The translations under genes and the position numbers were made by a program. A stretch of 64,000 nt of DNA from Afipia sp. (GTDB lineage: Bacteria; Pseudomonadota; Alphaproteobacteria; Rhizobiales; Xanthobacteraceae): positions 248,001-312,000 of the forward strand of contig JANINQ010000005.1 in the NCBI GenBank assembly GCA_024508675.1, read 5' to 3'. Of this stretch, positions 12,008-20,745 are shown in pieces (the first letter of the stretch is position 1; each line of letters begins with the position of its first letter). The notes below the pieces were generated by a model, which worked only from the letters and a program-made list of their open reading frames with translations, was not told the DNA's origin and made no database searches.

Positions 12008-13096
12008 TTAGTCTTCCGCAGGCTCCTCGCCGTCAGCATCGCGCTCCGGCGTGCCCGCCAGAATCTGCTCGGCGATCAGGCCTGAATTCTGCCGGATCGA
12101 GGCTTCGATCTTCGCCGTCATCTCCGGATTGGCCTTCAGAAAGGCCTTGGCGTTCTCGCGGCCCTGACCGAGGCGCTGGCTGTCATAGGAGAACCAGGCG
12201 CCGGACTTCTCGACAATCCCGGCCTTGACGCCCAGATCGAGGATTTCGCCCATTTTAGAGACGCCCTCGCCGTACATGATGTCGAATTCGACCTGCTTGA
12301 ACGGCGGGGCCAGCTTGTTCTTCACCACCTTGACCCGGGTGGTGTTGCCGACGACTTCGTCGCGCTCCTTGATCTGGCCGGTGCGGCGGATGTCGAGACG
12401 CACCGAGGCATAGAACTTCAGCGCATTGCCGCCGGTGGTGGTTTCGGGGGAGCCGTACATCACACCGATCTTCATGCGGATCTGGTTGATGAAGATCACC
12501 ATGGTGTGGGACTTGTTGATCGAGGCGGTCAGCTTGCGCAGCGCCTGGCTCATCAAGCGCGCCTGCAGGCCGGGAAGGCTGTCGCCCATCTCGCCTTCGA
12601 GTTCGGCGCGCGGCACCAGCGCAGCCACCGAGTCGACAATCAGCACATCCACCGCGCCGGAGCGTACCAGCGTGTCGGCGATTTCCAGCGCCTGTTCACC
12701 GTGGTCGGGCTGCGAGATCAGGAGCTCGTCGACATTGACCCCGAGTTTGCGGGCATAGACCGGATCGAGCGCATGTTCGGCGTCGATGAAGGCGCAGATG
12801 CCGCCCTTCTTCTGGGCCTCGGCCACCGCATGCAGCGCCAGCGTGGTCTTGCCGGAGGATTCCGGCCCGTAAATTTCAACAATGCGCCCCTTCGGCAGGC
12901 CGCCGATGCCGAGCGCGATATCGAGCCCGAGGGAGCCGGACGACACCGCCTCGATTTCCATCGAGCGGTCGTTCTTGCCGAGCTTCATCACCGATCCCTT
13001 GCCGAACTGGCGCTCGATCTGGGAGAGCGCGGCCGACAGGGCCTTGGTCTTGTCCATGGACGATCCTTCAACGATACGCAGGGCGGCGGGGGCCAT
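12008..13096 (-). CDS. recA: recombinase A
   Basis: ATP-dependent strand-exchange protein for recombination and SOS induction, acting on single-stranded DNA in the cytoplasm. The 362-residue chain has Walker [10 protein letters not shown] at residues 77-85, the loop segment [22 protein letters not shown], and an acidic tail. An AAGGAG site 6-7 nt before the ATG at 13096 supports this start, even though another ATG lies 13 codons further in. A LexA box overlaps its promoter, indicating SOS control. Confidence 0.98.
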   Translation of the reverse strand: MAPAALRIVEGSSMDKTKALSAALSQIERQFGKGSVMKLGKNDRSMEIEAVSSGSLGLDIALGIGGLPKGRIVEIYGPESSGKTTLALHAVAEAQKKGGICAFIDAEHALDPVYARKLGVNVDELLISQPDHGEQALEIADTLVRSGAVDVLIVDSVAALVPRAELEGEMGDSLPGLQARLMSQALRKLTASINKSHTMVIFINQIRMKIGVMYGSPETTTGGNALKFYASVRLDIRRTGQIKERDEVVGNTTRVKVVKNKLAPPFKQVEFDIMYGEGVSKMGEILDLGVKAGIVEKSGAWFSYDSQRLGQGRENAKAFLKANPEMTAKIEASIRQNSGLIAEQILAGTPERDADGEEPAED

Positions 13097-13184
13097 CAGA
13101 TGCTCCTTATGTATGGGATTCGCCTGCCGGACAAACGGCTTCCCAAGGTCGGCGGACCGGAATCGGGCTTGATCCGATGGAACT

Positions 13185-13220
13185 AATGTACCCTATTTGT
13201 TCTAAGTTCGCAATATGTTC
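13185..13220 (-). promoter_or_regulatory. recA promoter with overlapping LexA box
   Basis: GTTC (13206-13209), seven bases, GTTC (13217-13220) match the alphaproteobacterial LexA site GTTC-N7-GTTC (GAAC-N7-GAAC on the recA strand). It overlaps a -35 candidate TTGCGA (13213-13208) that stands exactly 17 bp from a -10 candidate TACATT (13190-13185). LexA bound here would block RNA polymerase until DNA damage. A further GAAC lies three bases beyond the box on the recA strand. Confidence 0.8.
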
Positions 13221-13233
13221 TTTTCGAGAACGG

Positions 13234-13289
13234 GGTACTGGCCGATAAAACAGGCCAGTACCGAGAACGAGGTACTGGCCTGTTTTATC
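13234..13289. terminator. strong hairpin with a competing third arm upstream of recA
   Basis: GATAAAACAGGCCAGTACC (13244-13262) and GGTACTGGCCTGTTTTATC (13271-13289) are perfect 19-bp inverted repeats around 8 bases. The A-run on one side and T-run on the other make a bidirectional intrinsic-terminator shape. A third segment, GGTACTGGCC (13234-13243), can pair with the first arm instead, giving a 10-bp alternative stem. It lies between the VOC gene and the recA promoter. The rest of the 13097-13552 spacer shows no gene. Confidence 0.6.
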
Positions 13290-13552
13290 CCCGAGCAACT
13301 CGTCCCAGTTTTGGAGCCGCCGTCTTTTCCCGACACTATCCAAACGAGTAGCGACGGCGGGAGAGTCGCAAGGCTAGCCTGTCCATGCAGTCAATTCCGG
13401 CTGCAGCGTTCATATGCATTGCAATCCTCAGGGTCGCCCGGTTGGCGGCCCTTGTTTTTGGATTGATGAAGCAGACCGCACCCGGGCGCGCCTGCCAAAT
13501 GCCCCGGCGAAGCTATGCCGCTGCGAGCCGGACCGAACCTGCTCCCGGCCCG

Positions 13553-13924
13553 TCAGCGTGGCAGGTTGTGCCCGATGCGCCACATCACCCCTGACGGATC
13601 GGTGAGGACAAAATCGCGGATGCGCCAGGGCCGGTCGCCGGGCGCATACGCGATCACGCCGTAACGCTTCACGATGTCCCGGTCCACGACGCGCTTCCAC
13701 CACGGCTCCACGTCCTCCACCAGCAGGTGCATCATGAAGTTGTCGGCGTGGTCCTTGATGTAGAAGCGCTGCAGAAGGAAACTGTTCTCTCCCACTTTCA
13801 GGTAGGCCAGATCGTCGTCCGACGACGCGATCGTGAATCCGAGATCCTGATAGAATGCCTTGCTGAGTTCGAAGTCCCTTGCAGGCACGAAGGCCTTGAT
13901 CTCCACCGTCTTGAAGTTGTCCAT
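13553..13924 (-). CDS. VOC (glyoxalase/bleomycin-resistance) family protein
   Basis: A 123-residue cytoplasmic protein with the beta-alpha-beta-beta-beta pattern of one VOC module: IKAFVPARDFELSKAFYQDLGF at the start, ENSFLLQRFY in the middle and LTDPSGVMWRIG at the end. The usual metal-ligand Glu near the C-terminus is not obvious, so it may be a metal-free binding protein rather than an enzyme. Its transcript would run toward recA and meet the strong hairpin at 13244-13289. Substrate unknown. Confidence 0.8.
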   Translation of the reverse strand: MDNFKTVEIKAFVPARDFELSKAFYQDLGFTIASSDDDLAYLKVGENSFLLQRFYIKDHADNFMMHLLVEDVEPWWKRVVDRDIVKRYGVIAYAPGDRPWRIRDFVLTDPSGVMWRIGHNLPR

Positions 13925-14104
13925 CGCAGGCCTGTGCTGTGGGGTGAAAGAGCACAGGTTTCATATCACTGAAATCAGCGCGGCCTCCATTTCGAAACCT
14001 TGATCCCGGATTTCAGAATTATTGAATTCCGGCACGCGGCGCTGCGTCCTAGAAGCGGCGGCAATGATCAAAACTGCCGCCCTGAGTGAGAACGATTTCA
14101 ATCC

Positions 14105-14614
14105 ATGAAAATACTGACCAGCGAGAGGGTGCGGCTGGTGCCTCTGTCGGAGGTACACGAGTCGGAGTTTGTCCGTCTCGCCAACATCCCCGAGATCAAC
14201 CGGCGCGTGAACAAGCCTCCGTTTTATTCTCAGGCGCATTTCTCCGAACTGCTGTCCCATCCGCAGCATGCAAAGACCCGCCTGATCTGGATGATCGAGC
14301 AGAACGCGCGCGTGGTCGGGGCCATCAACACTGCTGCATCGGGGCGTGACGGGCGCATGTTCCAGGGAGGTTACTGGATCGATCCCGCTTTCTGGGGTCA
14401 GGGGATTGCTTCCGCGGCCCTGCTGCTGGTGAAGACTCACCTTCTTGAGGAACGCGGCGCCGAGCGGGTGCAGGCCCTGGTCGAACCCGACAATGGCGCA
14501 TCGATACGCGTGCTGGAAAAATGCGGATACGAGCGCGAGGGATTGCTTCGCAAGTTTTATCCGTCGGTGGATCGAGGCCTCATAGATGTCTTCATGTACG
14601 CGTCGATCGCTTGA
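14105..14614 (+). CDS. GNAT N-acetyltransferase, RimJ/RimL type
   Basis: A 169-residue acetyl-CoA dependent transferase. It opens with TSERVRLVPLSEVHESEFVRL, and has the acetyl-CoA motif A GYWIDPAFWGQGIASAALLLV followed by the RIM-type tail NGASIRVLEKCGYEREGLLRK. Members acetylate ribosomal protein N-termini, amino acids or small molecules; the substrate here cannot be told. It stands alone between the two VOC genes, with the flanking spacers of 140-180 bp showing no other gene. Confidence 0.88.
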   Translation: MKILTSERVRLVPLSEVHESEFVRLANIPEINRRVNKPPFYSQAHFSELLSHPQHAKTRLIWMIEQNARVVGAINTAASGRDGRMFQGGYWIDPAFWGQGIASAALLLVKTHLLEERGAERVQALVEPDNGASIRVLEKCGYEREGLLRKFYPSVDRGLIDVFMYASIA

Positions 14615-14791
14615 ACCCCGCCGCGCTGGCAACGCATCTATTCGAATTCCCGAAATGCCGCTTCATAATTTGACGCTTTCGGAGCCGCGCAAACTTGAGC
14701 AAACTGCTCCCGACCATCGCCGGGTGATCATTCACGGGAGCGCGCGCCCTTCCCCGACTGTTTTCAAGACTGTTTTCAATCAAGGCTGCCC

Positions 14792-15178
14792 ATGACCGTC
14801 GTATTCTCCCGCGTGATCCCGACCCTGCGCATGTTCGATGTCGCCAAGGCGCGCGAGTTCTATCTGGACTATCTCGGCTTCAAGGTCGATTTCGAGCACC
14901 GCTTCGAACCGGAGCTGCCGCTGTTTCTGGGAATCTCGCGCGGCGGACTGCAGCTTTACCTGAGCGAACATCATGGTGACGGCTCGCCCGGCATCCACAT
15001 CTCGATCCAGATGACCGGTCTTGCAGACTATCATGCCGAACTCACGGCAAAGAACTACGGCTATATGCGGCCCGGCCTCGTGCAGCAGCCGTGGGGCGCC
15101 ACCACCATGACGGTGTACGATCCGTTTTCAAATCATCTCATCTTCACCCAGGATGATGAGGCGAAGGGCGACAGCTAA
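14792..15178 (+). CDS. VOC family protein resembling bleomycin-binding proteins
   Basis: A 128-residue single VOC domain: TLRMFDVAKAREFYLDYLGF at the N-terminus and TTMTVYDPFSNHLIFTQDD at the C-terminus. Bleomycin-resistance proteins of this shape sequester the drug, and others are dioxygenase or glyoxalase relatives; the sequence does not tell which. It is unrelated at close range to the VOC protein at 13553. No strong ribosome site is seen. The spacer 15179-15401 holds an AT-rich stretch (about 15272-15298) that may be the promoter for the next gene. Confidence 0.82.
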   Translation: MTVVFSRVIPTLRMFDVAKAREFYLDYLGFKVDFEHRFEPELPLFLGISRGGLQLYLSEHHGDGSPGIHISIQMTGLADYHAELTAKNYGYMRPGLVQQPWGATTMTVYDPFSNHLIFTQDDEAKGDS

Positions 15179-15401
15179 CTCCGCCCTCGCCTGTTCGCCC
15201 GGAGAGTTCCGATCATCGCAAATTGGCCGCCGCCGGTTCCCTGAGGGTTCGGCGTTCTGTTCCGTTCCGCCGTTAATAAATAAGGCTGGCTATTTTTCCT
15301 GATCGGCGCACACTTGACCCATCACCGCACGAAACGTGGCAACCATCGGTGACTGCGAGACCAAGTGAGCTCACGCCTGTCCTAGAACAGCGGAGCCGGT
15401 C

Positions 15402-15590
15402 ATGAAGATCGACAACCAAACTGTATTGGAAGCGAAGTGGGCCAGACAGGCGCAGGATATGCGCGACGAGGCCCAGAAAACACCGCGCGGCCCGAAACGT
15501 GATGCCTTGGCGCGCAAGGCGCGCCAGCTTGAGACCGCGTCCGAGATGGAGAGCTGGCTCTCGTCAAAAGAACTTCTGCCGCCGAAGTAA
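15402..15590 (+). CDS. small charged protein, paralogue A of a 62-residue pair
   Basis: A hydrophilic, probably helical 62-residue protein of unknown function. It aligns end to end with the gene at 15988: both have a KW near residue 13, RD (RDEAQ / RDKAR), then RD-L--KARQL and a final WLS. No membrane segment or signal. A GGAG site precedes the ATG. The conserved pattern across two diverged copies argues it is a real gene. Confidence 0.7.
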   Translation: MKIDNQTVLEAKWARQAQDMRDEAQKTPRGPKRDALARKARQLETASEMESWLSSKELLPPK

Positions 15591-15612
15591 GGCAGCCGGA
15601 ACCAAACTAATC

Positions 15613-15798
15613 TCAGTGGTGCGAGCGCGCGGGGTCGTTTCCCGGCCGCTCATCTCCTGTTTCAGCCGTGCCAGCAGAGTCACGCTCTCCGAGCAGCCGG
15701 ACGAGATCGGCCATACTGGAGGTGTCCTTCGCTTTTGTTGAGGTGTCCGCCGCCGCCGGTTTCAGCCAGCCGCGCACCAACCTGATCAGGTGAACCAT
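15613..15798 (-). CDS. uncertain small ORF between the 62-residue paralogues
   Basis: A 61-codon reading frame (MVHLIRLVRGWLKPAAADTS start) with one amphipathic N-terminal helix and a polar tail. No relative, ribosome site or domain is recognised. It occupies most of the otherwise empty 15591-15987 spacer, so it may be a small gene or nothing. Opposite-strand frames in the same place look no better. Confidence 0.25.
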   Translation of the reverse strand: MVHLIRLVRGWLKPAAADTSTKAKDTSSMADLVRLLGERDSAGTAETGDERPGNDPARSHH

Positions 15799-15987
15799 CT
15801 TCCCCGCCAAGCGCCGTTGAAAAGAACAGACGATTGCCGATCGCTATTCGTTCCATCGCAGGCGAAAAATATATGCGGACGCGATTGCTCTTCGCGGCGG
15901 ATCAATCCGGCCAACCCGAGGTTGAGACAGATGCCCTTGCCGATCACGAACCGGTGTTTTCAACCGGAACGCAGGAGACACTGATCC

Positions 15988-16176
15988 ATGCGGAGAACCC
16001 ACGACATATCCATCGGGGAAAAATGGCAGAAGATCGCGGATGAAACCCGGGACAAGGCCCGTGCGATGCAGCCTTGCGAACAGCGCGATGAACTTCTGAA
16101 GAAAGCCCGTCAGCTCGATGTCGCGGTCAATTTGAACAACTGGCTGTCTGCGGCCCCGAAAGCCTCTGCCAAATAG
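15988..16176 (+). CDS. small charged protein, paralogue B of a 62-residue pair
   Basis: A 62-residue hydrophilic protein, paralogous to the one at 15402: shared KW, RD-A, RDEL-KKARQLD and NWLSA positions, with about one third identity over the core. CAGGAG stands about 13 nt before the ATG. Unknown function; the helical, KARQL-centred pattern could suit a small nucleic-acid or protein-binding factor, but nothing proves it. Confidence 0.7.
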   Translation: MRRTHDISIGEKWQKIADETRDKARAMQPCEQRDELLKKARQLDVAVNLNNWLSAAPKASAK

Positions 16177-16206
16177 CCGGTCGCCAGTTACCGCCCGACG
16201 CGGCGG

Positions 16207-16476
16207 TTACTTGGTGCCGGATTTGGCCTTCGCGGTTTTCGGCGCGGGCTCGCTGCGCACGGCTGCCCACGGATCGTTGCTCACCTTGGCATCGGGAATC
16301 TTGGACCGCGCCGCCTTGGCGGCTTCCTCATTGGCCTTGAGCTTCGCCTTCTCTTCCTCAGAGTATTCCTTGCCTTCACCCAGCCGGAACCCGGGCATCA
16401 TGCTCTGGGCGAATGCCGGCACCGAAGCAGGCACCATCGTCAGGCCGATCAGCATTGCCACCCTCAACACGCGCAT
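16207..16476 (-). CDS. small exported protein of unknown function
   Basis: An 89-residue precursor. Residues 1-24 form a Sec signal peptide (MRVLRVAMLIGLTMVPASVP, cleaved after AFA). The mature part is highly charged and Lys/Ala/Glu-rich (EEEKAKLKANEEAAKAA), likely helical and periplasmic. The start at 16476 puts the signal at the N-terminus and follows a GGGGAGAG ribosome site; a longer frame adds 17 residues that would bury it. No known family. Confidence 0.7.
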   Translation of the reverse strand: MRVLRVAMLIGLTMVPASVPAFAQSMMPGFRLGEGKEYSEEEKAKLKANEEAAKAARSKIPDAKVSNDPWAAVRSEPAPKTAKAKSGTK

Positions 16477-16754
16477 GAAAACTCTCCCCGTCGTCCTTGG
16501 TCGGCTGGTCATGGATGAAGCGGTCATAGCGCTCCCCGCGCCCGCCGGAAAGCCACTTCACCGCAAAACGATGGCCAGGACGGGGCAAAATCCCCTCAAA
16601 AAGGCGTCAACGGGCACTCCGGCCTCGCTGGAGACGGTCAGCGTTCCGTTCGGGTCGCCAGCCGGAACATGGTGAATCGATCCTGAACCGGCCTGAGGCT
16701 ATCGGCATGCTTCGTTTCACCCACCGGCAACCCGCTACAATTAGATTCAACGTC

Positions 16755-17030
16755 ATGGTTCAAAGGATCGCAGCCGTGACAGACATACCGCTGGCGGAGA
16801 GACGCCTGGACGTGCGCCGCCGCGTCTTCAAGGGCGGCGTCATCATGTTCGATGGCACTGGCATCGATTGCACGGTGCGCAACATGTCGGATGGCGGCGC
16901 AGCGCTCGATGTCGCCAACGGCGCAGCGATCCCGCCACGTTTCCGGCTGTCGATCAGGGCGGATGAATTCGTCGCCCGCTGCCGCATGATCTGGAATGAC
17001 GGACGGCGCGTGGGCATCGCGTTCGACTGA
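16755..17030 (+). CDS. single PilZ-domain protein
   Basis: A 91-residue protein, essentially one PilZ domain. The N-terminal RRLDVRRRVFKGG supplies the RxxxR motif and DCTVRNMSDGGAALDV matches the D/NxSxxG motif that binds cyclic di-GMP. It may act as a diffusible c-di-GMP sensor. The start is uncertain: an ATG at 16707 and a GTG at 16775 are in the same frame. It is convergent with a second PilZ gene 23 bp away. Confidence 0.75.
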   Translation: MVQRIAAVTDIPLAERRLDVRRRVFKGGVIMFDGTGIDCTVRNMSDGGAALDVANGAAIPPRFRLSIRADEFVARCRMIWNDGRRVGIAFD

Positions 17031-17053
17031 ACGCCGCGCCTTGTGGCTGACGG

Positions 17054-17302
17054 CTAGAACGAAACGCCGATGCGCACGCCTTTCGCCCATACGATGCGGC
17101 ATTTCTTTTTCGATCCCGCATAGAGCAGTTCGAACCGGTTTGGCAGCGGCTTGCCGGGCGCGACTTCAAGACAGGCGCCGCCGGCGGAATAATCCACGAC
17201 ATTGCAGCCGATCACCGGCGATTTGGGATCGATGATGATGCTGGCTGTCCGGGAGACGTTTCCCGACGGCTGGAAACGGTTGAAGCGACGATCCTGATGC
17301 AT
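17054..17302 (-). CDS. single PilZ-domain protein
   Basis: An 82-residue PilZ-like protein. The second motif is CNVVDYSAGGACLEV, where Asp-Tyr-Ser-Ala-Gly-Gly fits D/NxSxxG. The N-terminal DRRFNRF is a weak version of the RxxxR arm, so c-di-GMP binding is less certain than for its neighbour. The two convergent copies are diverged and likely arose by duplication. The nearby motility genes offer a possible target, but no direct link is visible. Confidence 0.7.
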   Translation of the reverse strand: MHQDRRFNRFQPSGNVSRTASIIIDPKSPVIGCNVVDYSAGGACLEVAPGKPLPNRFELLYAGSKKKCRIVWAKGVRIGVSF

Positions 17303-17672
17303 TGCGACCTCTTATGGAGATTGCCGCCCGGCAAAATTTCAGACCGGGAAATCTGGTTACTGAAAACTGATCATGTGAAATGTCGTCCCCCCGGCCTTCG
17401 AGCCGGAAACGGTGTCATGATGACGTCAGGCTGCGCCCAACTTCTTAAATATTCCTGCTCGTGATGTTCCTTCGACAGCGGGATACCGTCTGCAACAATT
17501 AACTTTCGGGAGAAGCGCAGGCGTCGTTAACAACCGCTTTAAAAAACGCGCTCCATTTAACCCTAATCCCACATCCGATTTTGATGTTTGCCGCCTAGCG
17601 TTCAGGATCAGGGACGCAAGAAAAACGTGCACGATTTGCCGTGCGCAAAAAGCGTGAAATGGGAACAGGGTC
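17303..17672. other. 370-bp gene-free stretch with many TTAA half-sites
   Basis: No reading frame or RNA gene is recognised. Bases 17497-17570 contain AATTAACTTTCG, GTTAACAACCGCTTTAAA and ATTTAACCC, several TTAA half-sites, but no exact TTAA-N7-TTAA pair (the closest spacing is 8). It presumably carries the promoter of the downstream GNAT gene. Confidence 0.4.
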
Positions 17673-18890
17673 GTGGTCGAGATTGCCAACGCAGCAGAAG
17701 CTGCTACGCGGCGCGAAATGCATTTTGCGCGCGAGAGCGCAAACAATCATTTTGCGAGTGATGCGCTCGTGCCGCTCCATGCAGTCAGCGCCGAACGCTG
17801 GCGTCGCCTGAGCGACAATGCGATCGAGCCCAATGGATATTTCCTTCCCGAGTGGGAACTCGCCGTCAACGCAACCGCGCAGGGCCGCGCCAATGTCAGC
17901 GCAATCACGGCGCATGTCATGGCCAGCGAAGGCCAACGCCTGATCGGTCTGCTGCCGGTCGTCTCCGCCTGGCGTGCCTACGGAATTCCTCTGCCCGCGC
18001 TGGTCAGCGCCGATCCTTACGGCACACTCGCTACACCGCTGCTCGATCGCGACCGCGCCGACGAGGCCGCGGCCGACCTGATGCAACAGGCGCGCAATGC
18101 CGGCGCCCACGCGCTGATCCTGCGCGACATCGCGCTCGATGGCGCGGTCATGATGGCTTTCACCCGCGCGCTGGCATGCCGCGGACTGAAAACGCGCCTT
18201 CTGCAACGCCACGAACGCGCCAGCCTCGACGCCACGCGTAACGCAGACGACCTGCTGCGCGATGCGCTCGGCCCGAAGAAGCTCAAGGAACTGCGCCGCC
18301 AGCGCAACCGGCTTGCGGAACACGGCGAGTTGATCTTCACCATCGCCACCACACCAAGCGAAATCAAACGTGACCTCGCCACCTTCCTCACGCTCGAAGC
18401 CAGCGGCTGGAAAGCCAGGCGCGGCACCGCGCTTGCACAGAACGAGGGCGATGCCACCTTCATCCGCCGCGCCGTGTTCGACGCAGCCGCGCGCGGCAAC
18501 TGCGAGATCGTCACCCTGCATGCAGGCGAAACGCCCGTGGCCTCCGGCATCGTGCTGCGGCATCTCGACCGCGCCTTCTACTTCAAGCTCGGCGTGGATG
18601 AACGCTTCGCCAAATGCTCGCCGGGCGTGCAGTTGACGCTGGATCTCACGCGTCATCTCTGCGGCGATCCTGCCATCGCCATGGCCGACTCCACCGCGAT
18701 CCCCGGCCATCCGATGATCGACCCGATCTGGCGCGGACGCCTCGCCATCGGCGACGTGCTGATCCCGCTCAGCCGCCGCGACCCATTTATTCCGGCCATC
18801 CGCTCCGGCCTCGCCCTGCGCACGCTCGTCCGCGAACCGGTGCGCCGCCTTGTTCGCACCATCAGAAAACTCCGGGAGAAACGCTCATGA
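17673..18890 (+). CDS. GNAT-fold acetyltransferase (BcsL/CelD-like)
   Basis: A 405-residue cytoplasmic protein of the Acetyltransf_6 type, found in polysaccharide and peptidoglycan-branching loci (CelD/BcsL). The segment KKLKELRRQRNRLAEHGELIF followed by a C-terminal GNAT half (EIVTLHAGETPVASGIVLRH, FYFKLGVDERFAKCSPGVQL) is characteristic. The start is a GTG after AACAGGG; ATG at 17718 is an alternative. Its stop overlaps the start of the cupin-like gene (ATGA), so the two are translationally coupled. Substrate unknown. Confidence 0.85.
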   Translation: MVEIANAAEAATRREMHFARESANNHFASDALVPLHAVSAERWRRLSDNAIEPNGYFLPEWELAVNATAQGRANVSAITAHVMASEGQRLIGLLPVVSAWRAYGIPLPALVSADPYGTLATPLLDRDRADEAAADLMQQARNAGAHALILRDIALDGAVMMAFTRALACRGLKTRLLQRHERASLDATRNADDLLRDALGPKKLKELRRQRNRLAEHGELIFTIATTPSEIKRDLATFLTLEASGWKARRGTALAQNEGDATFIRRAVFDAAARGNCEIVTLHAGETPVASGIVLRHLDRAFYFKLGVDERFAKCSPGVQLTLDLTRHLCGDPAIAMADSTAIPGHPMIDPIWRGRLAIGDVLIPLSRRDPFIPAIRSGLALRTLVREPVRRLVRTIRKLREKRS

Positions 18891-19831
18891 ACGTCGCCTC
18901 AAGCATCGCGCCGGTGATCACCGCCGACAACGACGCGCTCAAGCACGATTTTCCGCTCAAGCCTTTCGCGATCCGCCACAAGCTCTCGGGCCACCCGCTG
19001 CTGACGCTGTCGCGCATCGCGCAGCTTGCAGCGGAGATGCCGCGCGACCTGATCGAATACAATTCCGGCGATGCTTCCGTCAGCCAGGACCCGGACAAGG
19101 TGAAGAGCGTCGATCTCGATCCGGTCGAAGTGGTCAACCGCATCCAGACCGCTGGTGCATGGATGGTGCTCAAGCGCGTCGAGAAATCACCCGAATATCG
19201 CCAGTTGCTCGAAGACGCGCTGACTTCGGTTGCCCGTGCGCGCGGCTTCAGGAGCATCGAGGATGCGGGCTTCTCGCAGATCGAAGGCTTCCTGTTCGTG
19301 TCGTCGCCGAATTCGACGACGCCGTTCCACATGGACGCCGAGGACAATTTCTTCGTGCAGATCTACGGCGAGAAAACTTTCGCGGTGTACGACAACCGCG
19401 ACGGACAGATTGCCGATGACGCACAGGTGGAACATTCCACCGTCAAGCATCGCAACGTGCCTTTCAATGAGAGCTTCCGTCCGCGCGGTATCGAGTTCGA
19501 GCTCGATGCGGGTGATGGCTGTTACATTCCCTATCAGTGGCCGCACTGGGTGAAGACCAAGGGATCGCATTCGATCTCGATGGCGATCACCTGGAAGACC
19601 GAAGAGGTGCGCCGCATGAACGACCTGCATCGCTTCAACTCGATGCTGCGCAGCCTCGGTATGCCGCAGACCGCTCCCGGCAAGAACCCGGCATTCGACG
19701 CGGTGAAACTCGGGCTGTACCGCACCGCCGCCGCTGTGGTCGAACCGCTGCGCGGTTCGGAGACCATGCGCCGGATCATCCGCCGCATCGCACTCGGCAA
19801 GAATGCGAATTACTATCTGAAGAAGGCGTGA
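18887..19831 (+). CDS. cupin-fold (JmjC-like) Fe(II)/2-oxoglutarate oxygenase candidate
   Basis: A 314-residue protein with the metal-binding pattern of cupin_8/JmjC hydroxylases: FHMDAEDNFFVQIYGEKTF supplies HxD, and the distal His is in IPYQWPHWVKT. The segment HSISMAITWKT closes the barrel. Known members hydroxylate proteins, tRNA or small molecules. Coupled to the upstream acetyltransferase gene by a 4-bp overlap, it probably acts on the same product or pathway. What that is cannot be read from the sequence. Confidence 0.75.
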   Translation: MNVASSIAPVITADNDALKHDFPLKPFAIRHKLSGHPLLTLSRIAQLAAEMPRDLIEYNSGDASVSQDPDKVKSVDLDPVEVVNRIQTAGAWMVLKRVEKSPEYRQLLEDALTSVARARGFRSIEDAGFSQIEGFLFVSSPNSTTPFHMDAEDNFFVQIYGEKTFAVYDNRDGQIADDAQVEHSTVKHRNVPFNESFRPRGIEFELDAGDGCYIPYQWPHWVKTKGSHSISMAITWKTEEVRRMNDLHRFNSMLRSLGMPQTAPGKNPAFDAVKLGLYRTAAAVVEPLRGSETMRRIIRRIALGKNANYYLKKA

Positions 19832-19840
19832 GCCAGACGC

Positions 19841-20623
19841 TCACACCATTCCCACCTCTCTCAGCGAACTCGGCGGCTGGCCCATGGCCTTGCGGAACGC
19901 CGCCGAGAACGCGCTCGAACTGCGATAGCCGTTGCGCTCCGCGACGCGCGCGATCGGCTCGCCCGCGACAATTGCTTCCAGCGCATTGTGAAAGCGCACG
20001 CGCTGCCGCCACGCCGCGAAACTCATTCCAAGCTCGGATTCGAACAGCCGCGCCAGCGTCCGCGATGACGCGCCTGCCGTATCCACCCAACTGTCCAGCG
20101 TGAGACGGCTTGCGGGATCGGCCAGCAGCGCGTTGCAGACGCGCAGGAGGCGCGGATCATGCGGCATCGGGATCACCAGCGACAGCCGCTGCGCGCGGGC
20201 GATCTCAGCCAGAATGAGAAACGCCACAGCGCCCGCGCGTCCCTTCTCGTCGTAGATCACCGGCTCCTCGACCATCGCCAGCACCAGTTCGCGCAGCAGC
20301 GGCGACACTTCCAGCACCGTCGGCGTCACGGGCAGGTCGTCGCTGGCGTCGCGCGAGATATAAAGCGTGCGCATCTCGACCTGGCCGCGAATGCTGATCG
20401 AATGGACCGTGCGCGCGGGCAGATAGACCGCGCGGTCCGGCGGCACGATCCACGCTTCATCGGCGGTTCGCACGCGCATCACGCCGGTCACTGCATAGAC
20501 GAGTTGATCACGCGCATGATGGTGCGGCTCGATCTCGAAGCCGTCGCGAAAACTTTTCGACATCGCGGCCAGCGGGCGCGGCACGAACTGATAGTCGTTG
20601 GCATCGGTGCTGCGGCGGGCCAT
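19841..20623 (-). CDS. AraC-family regulator with N-terminal cupin
   Basis: A 260-residue regulator. The N-terminal cupin (IEPHHHARDQLVYAVTGVMR) would sense a ligand and the C-terminal AraC HTH pair (DSWVDTAGASSRTLARLFES and IARVAERNGYRSSSAFSAAF) binds DNA. The ATG at 20623 gives a standard MARRST start; an upstream in-frame ATG at 20689 would overlap the divergent promoter. It is divergent from the MFS gene, its probable target. Confidence 0.88.
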   Translation of the reverse strand: MARRSTDANDYQFVPRPLAAMSKSFRDGFEIEPHHHARDQLVYAVTGVMRVRTADEAWIVPPDRAVYLPARTVHSISIRGQVEMRTLYISRDASDDLPVTPTVLEVSPLLRELVLAMVEEPVIYDEKGRAGAVAFLILAEIARAQRLSLVIPMPHDPRLLRVCNALLADPASRLTLDSWVDTAGASSRTLARLFESELGMSFAAWRQRVRFHNALEAIVAGEPIARVAERNGYRSSSAFSAAFRKAMGQPPSSLREVGMV

Positions 20624-20745
20624 GGGCAATCCCTCGGGCCAAAACCCCAAATGGCAATTTCTCGACGATTTTTGGCATGACAGCGCCATCGTGCCAAGGC
20701 TACTTTTTGCGGGAGAATCGAGGATACGCCCAAGAAGAGGCTCCC

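Noticed and set aside
13107-13343. 78-codon minus-strand frame across the recA upstream hairpin
   Set aside because: It reads through the inverted repeat, promoter and LexA box and has no conserved features.
17497-17570. possible CtrA box in the TTAA-rich spacer
   Set aside because: The best pair has 8 bases between half-sites, not 7.
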